NCBI RefSeq assembly: GCF_000721935.1
Contig: NZ_KL585383.1
Location: 86,769-91,896 of the forward strand
Length of the DNA stretch: 5,128 nucleotides
Direction of reading: 5' to 3'
Origin: Streptomyces sp. NRRL WC-3549
Lineage (GTDB): Bacteria; Actinomycetota; Actinomycetes; Streptomycetales; Streptomycetaceae
The translations under genes were made by a program, and so were the position numbers. Of this stretch, positions 1 through 4,649 are shown one piece after another; positions within the stretch are counted from its first letter, which is position 1; each line of letters opens with the position of its first letter. The notes beneath the pieces were generated by a model. That model made no database searches, was not told where the DNA came from, and saw only the letters and a list, made by a program, of their open reading frames with translations.

Positions 1-23
1 TCAGGGATGTGTATAAGAGACAG
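1..23. other. Nextera/Tn5 transposase adapter remnant (artefact)
   Basis: Bases 6-23 match 18 consecutive bases of the 19-bp Tn5 mosaic end used in Nextera libraries (AGATGTGTATAAGAGACAG); only its first A is replaced by G at base 5. Genomic sequence begins at base 24, where the hrdB reading frame resumes. Translating across the junction gives peptides such as MCIRDR, MYKRQ and VSYTHP, which are familiar signs of untrimmed adapter in draft assemblies. This is library-derived and not an insertion in the organism. Confidence 0.95.
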
Positions 24-338
24 GGTCACGGTCGTCTTGGCCGCGACGGTCTTGGTGGCGGTGCGCTTGACCGGGCTCTTCGCTGCGACGCTCTTGCGGG
101 CGCGCTTCGGCGACTCCGCGGCACTGACCATCAGCGTCACACCCTCTTCCTCGAGGATCTGGTTGAGGCTGCGCAGAACGTTCTTCCACTGGGTTGGCGG
201 AATCTGGTCAGCCTCGAAGGCCCGACGCACGTCATCGCCGGCGATCTGCCCATCAGCCTTTCCCCGCTCGATGAGCGCCATCACAGACTCGGACTCGGCG
301 ATCTCCGGCGGGAGCGTACGGGATGTGCTGGCCGACAC
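24..338 (-). CDS. hrdB: RNA polymerase principal sigma factor HrdB, N-terminal fragment
   Basis: The first 105 codons of the essential vegetative sigma-70 factor, which directs core RNA polymerase to housekeeping promoters. The predicted start is VSASTSRTLPPEIAES, nearly identical to the S. coelicolor HrdB N-terminus as I remember it. Residues about 12-71 form sigma region 1.1 (MALIERGKADGQIAGDDVRR and the following QWKNVLRSLNQILEEEGVTL). After residue 75 comes the Lys/Ala/Thr-rich linker typical of streptomycete HrdB (KSVAAKSPVKRTATKTVAAK). Regions 1.2-4, which hold the core-binding and promoter-binding parts, lie beyond the contig end, so the gene is cut by the assembly and not by mutation. 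GTG at 338 is chosen because GAGAGG lies 6 nt upstream and the known protein begins here; the frame stays open upstream to a TAA at 500-498. Identity is secure; only the start is slightly open. Confidence 0.95.
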
Positions 339-344
339 GAACAA

Positions 345-350
345 CCTCTC
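345..350 (-). promoter_or_regulatory. hrdB ribosome binding site
   Basis: GAGAGG on the minus strand, separated from GTG at 338 by the 6-nt spacer TTGTTC. It decides the start in favour of the short HrdB form over the in-frame GTG at 494, whose only nearby purine stretch (AAGAG) directly abuts that codon. Confidence 0.75.
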
Positions 351-497
351 GGAACGATGGAAACGGCTTCCGGCCCGGCTCCGGAGGAGCTCGGACCGAC
401 GACCGGCGGCTGGGGATGTCGCCGACGGCGCGGGCTTGGCCTCAGAACTGCACAGCGCACTGCGTGGCTGCTGTATTCCTTCCGCGGCGGTCACCTC

Positions 498-518
498 TTA
501 AGTCATCGCACTGCCTCC
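498..518 (-). CDS. Minimal upstream ORF (Met-Thr-stop) in the hrdB leader
   Basis: GGAGG (518-514), a 7-nt spacer (CAGTGCG), then ATG ACT TAA (506-498), all on the minus strand. This is a better Shine-Dalgarno arrangement than hrdB's own. The dipeptide cannot have a protein function; if translated it would act only by placing ribosomes in the leader, about 160 nt upstream of the hrdB GTG. It is in the hrdB reading frame, and its TAA is the last in-frame stop before hrdB. It may be a chance match; it needs to be transcribed to matter, and the hrdB transcription start is not visible from the sequence. Confidence 0.3.
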   Translation of the reverse strand, partial: GGSAMT

Positions 519-600
519 AGGAGTGTTACGGCCAATTCACGTGGCCCGAGTCACACCCCATACGCGACAAACTCAACCAGGTGTCACCTATCCGCACAAT

Positions 601-632
601 TGTGCCGCCGGGCCCGTGGGCCCGGCGGCACA
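601..632 (-). terminator. Hairpin terminator after whiH
   Basis: A perfect 15-bp inverted repeat, TGTGCCGCCGGGCCC at 601-615 and its exact complement at 618-632, with only GT between; physically a 14-bp stem with a 4-nt loop. It begins 29 nt after the whiH stop. There is no U-tract, which is usual for Streptomyces terminators. It separates whiH from hrdB and suggests hrdB is driven mainly from its own promoter. The palindrome is symmetric, so it could also act on any antisense transcript. Confidence 0.75.
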
Positions 633-661
633 CGAGCCGCGCACCCCCGGCCGTACGGGGT

Positions 662-1549
662 TCAGTGTTCGCGGGGCGCCGGAACGACTCGCTCCACGTC
701 CGGGTGGACCACGAGCAGCTGCCGCATGGCGTTCTCCGCGCCGGTGGCGTCGCCCGAGGCGAGCGCCTCGACGATGCGCGCGTGATGACCGAGCGACGCC
801 TCACCGGGCCGGTCACAGCCCGTGACCGGGCCGCCGGAGACGTGCAGGGCGGCGGAGACGATGCCGGACAGGTGCTCGAGCATGCGGTTGCCGGCGGCCT
901 GGATGAGCAGGGAGTGGAATTCCCCGTCGGCACGGGAGAACGTGATCGCGTCTCCCTGCCCCATCGCGTGCCCCATGATCTCGATCATGTCGCCGAGGCG
1001 CTGCTGGATGTCCTCACGCCCGTGCCCGGCGGCCAGCCGCACGGCAAGCGGCTCGATCGTCCACCGCAACTCGGTCAGCTCCCGGCGCTGATCGTCACGC
1101 TGAGGACCGAAGGCCCTCCATTCGATGATGTCGGGGTCCAAGAGGTTCCAGTCGCTGACCGGACGGACCCGGGTGCCGACATTGGGCCGGGCACTGACCA
1201 GGCCCTTGGCCTCGAGCACACGCAGGGACTCCCTGACCACGGTGCGGGAGACCTCGAATCGCTGGCCGATCTCCTCCGGGACGAGCGGCCGGTCGGCCCC
1301 GAGATCCCCGGAAACGATCATCTGGCCCAGCTGCTGGACGAGTTGGCCGTGGAGGCCACGGCCGCGGCCGGCTGCGCCGCGTCGCCCCGTCCGCCCCAGC
1401 TCGGAATCGGTACCGCCCCAGGAGCGCAGGGCGGCATGCTCGCCGGCCGGCGACTCCGTGTACGGGTAGCGGTCGATTTCGCCCGGTCCGGCGAGGCCGG
1501 AATCGGCGGAGCGGGCGGCGGTCATCATGGTGTGCGCGAGGGTACTCAC
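662..1549 (-). CDS. whiH: Sporulation transcription factor WhiH (GntR family, FadR/FCD type)
   Basis: A 295-residue DNA-binding regulator. In S. coelicolor WhiH is needed for regular sporulation septation of aerial hyphae and is transcribed by sigma-WhiG. Residues about 1-65 are a variable, Gly/Arg-rich N-terminus. About 66-131 form the GntR winged helix (LHGQLVQQLGQMIVSGDL, then EEIGQRFEVSRTVVRESLRV and the wing NVGTRVRP). About 155-283 form the FCD ligand-binding domain. FCD metal-ligand positions Asp208 and His212 (RADGEFH) and His256 (HHARI) are present, but the position 22 residues after His256, normally His, is Leu278; a His lies four residues later at 282. Start GTG 1549 was chosen for AAAGGA (1558-1553) and the MSTLAHTMM-type N-terminus; the spacer is short (3 nt). 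GTG 1603 would add 18 residues but has no Shine-Dalgarno sequence. Adjacency to hrdB supports the identification. Confidence 0.92.
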   Translation of the reverse strand: MSTLAHTMMTAARSADSGLAGPGEIDRYPYTESPAGEHAALRSWGGTDSELGRTGRRGAAGRGRGLHGQLVQQLGQMIVSGDLGADRPLVPEEIGQRFEVSRTVVRESLRVLEAKGLVSARPNVGTRVRPVSDWNLLDPDIIEWRAFGPQRDDQRRELTELRWTIEPLAVRLAAGHGREDIQQRLGDMIEIMGHAMGQGDAITFSRADGEFHSLLIQAAGNRMLEHLSGIVSAALHVSGGPVTGCDRPGEASLGHHARIVEALASGDATGAENAMRQLLVVHPDVERVVPAPREH

Positions 1550-1552
1550 GCA

Positions 1553-1558
1553 TCCTTT
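1553..1558 (-). promoter_or_regulatory. whiH ribosome binding site
   Basis: AAAGGA on the minus strand, 3 nt before GTG 1549. The spacing is tight for a Shine-Dalgarno site, but no better site serves GTG 1603 or the in-frame ATG pair at residues 8-9. Confidence 0.5.
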
Positions 1559-1608
1559 GTCGGCGCGGCTCAGCCGCCCCTTGAGGTCTTTGGTGAAAAG
1601 CACACGAA

Positions 1609-1694
1609 AGGGTGATCGGTACTGGCCTCACAATTGACGCCTTATCGGGATAAATCACTCACCCTTCAAGGAGTTGCGATCCGATCATCACCCT
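1609..1694. repeat. Imperfect inverted repeat flanking the whiH promoter
   Basis: AGGGTGATCGG at 1609-1619 and CCGATCATCACCCT at 1681-1694 are inverted copies, the second carrying a 3-nt insertion (GAT when read on the minus strand). They flank the promoter, one arm just downstream of the expected start and the other upstream of the -35. A related GGGTGAGTGATTTATC overlaps the promoter itself (minus strand, 1664-1649). The arrangement suits an operator, perhaps for WhiH itself or another developmental regulator, but no binding protein can be named from sequence. Confidence 0.4.
1642..1668 (-). promoter_or_regulatory. Probable sigma-WhiG promoter of whiH
   Basis: On the minus strand TGAA (1668-1665), a 15-nt spacer and CCCGATAA (1649-1642). 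The established sigma-WhiG/FliA-type consensus is close to TAAA-N15-16-GCCGATAA, so this gives 3/4 and 7/8 matches with correct spacing. whiH is a known sigma-WhiG target in S. coelicolor. Transcription would start near 1635 and leave a leader of about 86 nt. Confidence 0.75.
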
Positions 1695-1701
1695 GTCGGA
1701 T

Positions 1702-1723
1702 GGGCGCGGTCACCAACGCGCCC
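1702..1723 (-). terminator. Hairpin overlapping the ABC transporter stop codon
   Basis: GGGCGCG (1702-1708) and CGCGCCC (1717-1723) form a perfect 7-bp GC stem with an 8-nt loop that contains the TGA of the ABC gene. No U-tract follows. It is a plausible terminator between the ABC gene and the whiH promoter, but short GC stems are common in this DNA. Confidence 0.4.
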
Positions 1724-3458
1724 TCCCTCGGAGGCCGGTGAACACATACGCACAGATCAGGACCGACAACGACAGGGCGAGAGCCAGCCCCACCGGCTGC
1801 GCCACGACCCGGACGGCCGCCGTCGCCCACCGGTCCAGTTCGTACGGCCACTGCAGCCAGGTGAGTTCACGCAGCCTCGTCGGCAGTCCGGCGATCGAAC
1901 GCGCGGACGGCCCGGCGAGCAGTTTCTGCACCAGCGGGACCATGAGGACGGGGACTGCGAGGACGGCCGCGACCCCGGCTGCCGCCATACGGAAGACGCC
2001 TGCGGCGAGCAGCCCCGCCCAGGCACAGCCCACTGACAGTGCGGCCCAACTCGCGGCCAGCAGGACGGCGTTGTCGGGCACGGCGACCACGCCCTCGCCG
2101 TAGACGAGGCGCAGCGCCTCGGCGTCCGCGAGCACGGAGAGCAGGGCCAGCAGCAGGGCGACAGCGCTGGAGACGGTCAGTTTGGCCAGCAGCAGCCCCA
2201 GGCGGCGGGGGACCGTCCCCCGCCCCGCGGCGAGTGCCGGGTACCGGTACTCGTCCCCGAAGGAGAGGGCTCCGATCAGGCCGGCGCCGAACGCCGCGGG
2301 GGGCAGGGGCAGCAGATCCGGCCATGCGACCAGGAGGTCGGGCAGCGGCGCCCGGCCGGAACGGGCCAGCAGGACGGAGATGCCGGTCGAGACCAGCAGA
2401 ACGGCGGTCATGACGAAGGTGGTTGTCCGCACCCCGAAGAGGCGGCGCAGTTCGTAGCGGAGGGGGCGCAGCGGACCCCGTGCGGGGCGGACGTCGATGG
2501 GGGGCGGGAGCTTCGAGACCGCCACCGCCGAGGCGGACCTCGGTACAGCCCTGGCCGGGGCGCGGGCGGCGGGGACGGCGACGGGTCCGGCGTCTCCGGT
2601 CTCGTCCGCGAGCTGGTGCACGGGGACGCCGTGCCGGTACGCGGTGTCCCCGATCTCCGCGCAACTGCTGCCGTAGACCGACAGACGGCTGCCGCCCTCG
2701 GCGACCACTTCCACGGGCCGCCGGGCGGCCCGCGCTTCCCGGCTGACCACGGCTGCCAGGCGGGCGGCGTGCGGTGTGCGCACCGCGACGCGGGGGCGCA
2801 GGCGGGTCCGGGAGAAGTCGGCCACCGCCTGGTCGGCGAGCAGGCGTCCGCCGTCGATGGTGACCACCCGGTCGGCCGTGGCGGCGGCCTCCTTGGGGTC
2901 GCTGGTGGTGTGCAGGACCGTGCCGCCCTCGGCCGCGTGGGCCCGCAGAAGCCCGTGCATCCAGCTTCTCTCCCGCGGCGAGAGGCCCTTGGCGGGCTCG
3001 TCGAGGACGAGCGTGTGCGGGTCCCCCAGCAGCGCGGACGCGAGGCCGAGCCGCCGGTCCATGCCGGCCGAGAGCGACCCGATGCGCTGGTCCCCGAGTC
3101 CGGCCAGACCGACGACGTCGAGGAGTTCGTCGGCGCGCGTCGCGGGCACCCCGGCGGCGGCGCAGAGCATGCGGAGCTGACCGCGGACGGTACGCGCGGG
3201 ATGACCCGGCACGTCTCCGAGCAGCACGCCGACTTCGCGCGCGGGGTGGCCGATGCGGTGCAGGGGCCGCCCCCGGAAGTAGGTGACGCCGCGCCCGGGT
3301 TCGAGCTCGAGCATCAGCCGCAGAGCGGTGGTCTTTCCGGAACCGGGCGCGCCGAGGAGCGCGGTGACGCGGCCGGGAGGGGCTTCGAAGGTCAAGTCGT
3401 CCACGACGGAGGGCCGGTCGCGGCCGGGGGCGCTGGTGAGTCCGATGGCCTGGAGCAT
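1710..3458 (-). CDS. ABC transporter fusion: ATP-binding domain plus ABC-2-type permease
   Basis: A 582-residue protein with an N-terminal ATPase and C-terminal membrane domain, probably an exporter half-transporter in the cytoplasmic membrane; the substrate is unknown. The ATPase (about 1-210) has Walker A GAPGSGKT (36-43), an altered signature LSAGM (129-133; usual LSGGQ) and Walker B LVLDEP (150-155) with catalytic Glu154 kept. The H-loop His is Ser186 (TVLHTTSDPKEA) and the D-loop Asp is Ser160 (GLSP). The Q-loop is also atypical (LLGDVPGHP, about 79-87). Residues 210-335 are an Ala/Pro/Arg-rich linker. About six hydrophobic segments follow, near 347-365, 386-400, 420-445, 463-487, 491-511 and 552-575. 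The motif GDEYRYPAL...VPRR...AKL (401-427) is typical of ABC-2 permeases. ATG 3458 is supported by GAGAG 5 nt upstream and by the protein beginning directly with an ATPase beta strand (MLQAIGLT). The gene is separate from the Nudix gene by 169 nt and precedes whiH; a link to development is only positional. Confidence 0.88.
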   Translation of the reverse strand: MLQAIGLTSAPGRDRPSVVDDLTFEAPPGRVTALLGAPGSGKTTALRLMLELEPGRGVTYFRGRPLHRIGHPAREVGVLLGDVPGHPARTVRGQLRMLCAAAGVPATRADELLDVVGLAGLGDQRIGSLSAGMDRRLGLASALLGDPHTLVLDEPAKGLSPRERSWMHGLLRAHAAEGGTVLHTTSDPKEAAATADRVVTIDGGRLLADQAVADFSRTRLRPRVAVRTPHAARLAAVVSREARAARRPVEVVAEGGSRLSVYGSSCAEIGDTAYRHGVPVHQLADETGDAGPVAVPAARAPARAVPRSASAVAVSKLPPPIDVRPARGPLRPLRYELRRLFGVRTTTFVMTAVLLVSTGISVLLARSGRAPLPDLLVAWPDLLPLPPAAFGAGLIGALSFGDEYRYPALAAGRGTVPRRLGLLLAKLTVSSAVALLLALLSVLADAEALRLVYGEGVVAVPDNAVLLAASWAALSVGCAWAGLLAAGVFRMAAAGVAAVLAVPVLMVPLVQKLLAGPSARSIAGLPTRLRELTWLQWPYELDRWATAAVRVVAQPVGLALALSLSVLICAYVFTGLRGRARW

Positions 3459-3511
3459 CGCTTCTCTCGCGGAGGGGGAGACCGCTCGGCGGCAGGGCGG
3501 GGTACTCCAGC

Positions 3512-3517
3512 AAGATA
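3512..3517 (-). promoter_or_regulatory. Possible -10 element for the ABC gene
   Basis: TATCTT on the minus strand (4/6 to TATAAT) lies in a locally AT-rich patch (about 3511-3560) 53 nt before the ABC ATG. I find no good -35 at 16-18 nt. It is offered only because a promoter is expected here, between the hairpin at 3577-3593 and the gene. Confidence 0.25.
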
Positions 3518-3576
3518 ACGCGACATTTCAGACTTTTGTTGCAGCTCAGCCTTTACGGGCGTTCCGTTGCCTGATC

Positions 3577-3593
3577 GCCGTACGCGGTACGGC
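3577..3593 (-). terminator. Small perfect hairpin after the Nudix gene
   Basis: GCCGTAC-GCG-GTACGGC, a 7-bp stem with a 3-nt loop, 34 nt downstream of the Nudix stop. No U-tract. It could terminate Nudix transcription; being symmetric and upstream of the ABC gene, it could instead be an operator for that gene. Confidence 0.4.
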
Positions 3594-3627
3594 CATTCAG
3601 CGAGGACCCGCACCGAAAGTCCGACAA

Positions 3628-4392
3628 TCAGACCTCGGGTCGCAGCATCGGAGGATTGAGCACGGTGGCGGAGCCCGCCCTGAACAGCTGTGCGGGACGG
3701 CCGCCCTGCCGGGTGGTGGTCCCTCCGGACGGCACCAGGAAGCCTGGGGTGCCGGTGACCTTGCGGTGGAAGTTCCGCGGGTCCAGGACCACGCCCCACA
3801 CCGCCTCGTACACCCGTCGCAACTCGCCGACGGTGAACTCGGGCGGGCAGAACGCCGTGGCCAGCGACGAATATTCGATCTTCGAGCGGGCGCGTTCCAC
3901 CCCGTCGTCGAGGATGCGGGCGTGGTCGAACGCCAGGGGGGCCGGCTGCTCACCGTCTCCGCCCGTGCCTCTTTCCTGGCCGAGGAGATCACCGACCGGC
4001 GCCCAGCGCGCACTGTTCGCGTCACCCCCCGCGCGAGGCGCGGGCAGATCGGGAGCCAGCGCGAGGTGCGCGACGCTGACGACCCTCATCCGAGGGTCGC
4101 GGCCGGGGTCTCCGTAGGTGGCCAACTGCTCGAGGTGGGCGCCGTTCCCCACGGTGGGGGCGACCGGATCGTGCGCACAGAGCCCGGTCTCCTCGGCGAG
4201 TTCCCGTGCCGCGGCGGCGCCGAGGTCCTCGTCGGTTCTGACGAATCCCCCTGGCAGCGCCCATCTGCCCTGGAAGGGCGCTTCGCCACGGCGCACCACC
4301 AGTGCGCAGAGTGCGTGACGACGCACCGTGAGCACAACCAGGTCGACGGTGACAGCGAAGGGCGGGAAGGTCGACGGGTCGTAGGGCGGCAT
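3628..4392 (-). CDS. Nudix hydrolase-type protein with C-terminal NrtR-like winged helix
   Basis: A 254-residue two-domain protein. Residues about 12-140 are a Nudix fold with a complete Nudix box at 49-71 matching Gx5Ex7REUxEExGU (Gly49, Glu55, Arg63-Glu64, Glu67-Glu68, Gly70), so the metal-binding residues for hydrolysis of nucleoside-diphosphate compounds are all there. Residues about 152-240 resemble the NrtR winged helix: [41 protein letters not shown] and GRPAQLF follow the conserved order of that family. NrtR proteins bind ADP-ribose or related ligands through the Nudix domain and often repress NAD-related genes. Here an intact box means it may be an active enzyme, a regulator, or both. 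No NAD gene is nearby, so the target is unknown; a dyad over its own promoter suggests autoregulation. ATG 4392 has no Shine-Dalgarno sequence, which fits a leaderless mRNA. Confidence 0.9.
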   Translation of the reverse strand: MPPYDPSTFPPFAVTVDLVVLTVRRHALCALVVRRGEAPFQGRWALPGGFVRTDEDLGAAAARELAEETGLCAHDPVAPTVGNGAHLEQLATYGDPGRDPRMRVVSVAHLALAPDLPAPRAGGDANSARWAPVGDLLGQERGTGGDGEQPAPLAFDHARILDDGVERARSKIEYSSLATAFCPPEFTVGELRRVYEAVWGVVLDPRNFHRKVTGTPGFLVPSGGTTTRQGGRPAQLFRAGSATVLNPPMLRPEV

Positions 4393-4398
4393 GCCGGA

Positions 4399-4404
4399 AT
4401 CATA
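4399..4404 (-). promoter_or_regulatory. -10 element of a leaderless Nudix promoter
   Basis: TATGAT on the minus strand (5/6 to TATAAT) followed by six bases, TCCGGC, and then the ATG at 4392. Transcription should begin at or within a base or two of that A, giving a leaderless mRNA; leaderless genes are common in Streptomyces. The -35 at 17 nt (GTGTTT) is poor. Confidence 0.65.
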
Positions 4405-4424
4405 GTCGTCTTCCTGACGATAAA
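4402..4424. promoter_or_regulatory. Candidate operator over the Nudix promoter
   Basis: ATAGTCGTC-TTCCT-GACGATAAA on the plus strand. The core TCGTC-N5-GACGA is perfectly symmetric, and the outer parts agree less well (6 of 9 per half-site). It overlaps the -10 and fills most of the -35/-10 spacer, so a bound protein would block polymerase. The Nudix protein's own winged helix is the obvious candidate, by inference only. Confidence 0.5.
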
Positions 4425-4649
4425 CACTCCCTTCGCGATCTCCGCCTCCCTTCCTGTCACGCCGGCCGCCCGTGGCACGCGCCCGCTCGCCCCTTGCCGT
4501 GAGCCCCCCTTCCCGTGTGTCACCCTCCCGAGCGCCGGCCCTCTCCTCCGGCCCCTTTCCACGCGCCTACGGCTCCTTCCCGTGTGCCTGCCTTCCCGCC
4601 GCTCCGAGTCCGCTCGGCTCTCCCACCGGTCCGGGCCGCTCCCCCGGCC
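4425..4649. other. Gene-free, strand-asymmetric spacer
   Basis: No supportable gene on either strand. The plus strand is strikingly pyrimidine-rich (the minus strand is full of GGAAGG-like runs). It contains a direct repeat CCTTCCCGTGTG at 4508-4519 and 4575-4586. Beside the right end, GGCCGCT (4634-4640) and AGCGGCC (4652-4658) could form a 7-bp stem over the preceding stop codon, a weak terminator candidate that also includes a NotI site. If the DUF4192 tail really uses another frame, part of this spacer would be coding down to 4520. Confidence 0.5.

Larger units (their letters stand above)
339..600 (-). promoter_or_regulatory. hrdB upstream region and 5' leader
   Basis: About 260 bp between the whiH-distal hairpin and hrdB, with no supportable gene on either strand. 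It must hold the hrdB promoter. The best candidate I see is GTGACA (587-582) and TATGGG (562-557) with a rather long 19-nt spacer; this is weak, and hrdB promoters are in part read by an ECF sigma factor (ShbA in S. griseus), so a housekeeping pattern need not apply. The downstream half contains a two-codon ORF with a perfect Shine-Dalgarno sequence (518-498) and a stretch open in the hrdB frame from 497 to 339. A 5-bp dyad, GGCCA-N7-TGGCC, lies at 530-546. The extent of the leader is inferred. Confidence 0.5.

Noticed and set aside
480..500. GGAAT on the minus strand as a possible sigma-R -35 for an hrdB promoter
   Set aside because: No GTT at the required 18-19 nt spacing; the nearest GTT is about 26 nt away.
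530..546. GGCCA-N7-TGGCC dyad with a CACGTG core edge upstream of hrdB
   Set aside because: Five-base arms of GC-rich sequence are expected by chance; it is not placed relative to a confident promoter.
7..785. Plus-strand frames starting in the first ten bases
   Set aside because: They begin inside the sequencing adapter (MCIRDR, MYKRQ peptides) and run antisense to hrdB.
323..1615. A 430-codon open frame on the plus strand
   Set aside because: It is antisense to whiH and the hrdB leader, and the minus-strand frame has clear GntR and FCD domains. No family resemblance in the antisense product.
1867..3513. A second long minus-strand frame overlapping the ABC gene
   Set aside because: Arg/Pro-rich shadow with no domain; the frame at 3458-1710 has Walker motifs and membrane segments.
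4508..4586. Direct repeat CCTTCCCGTGTG, two copies 67 bp apart
   Set aside because: Only two copies, in a low-complexity pyrimidine-rich spacer; no mobile-element or CRISPR features around them.
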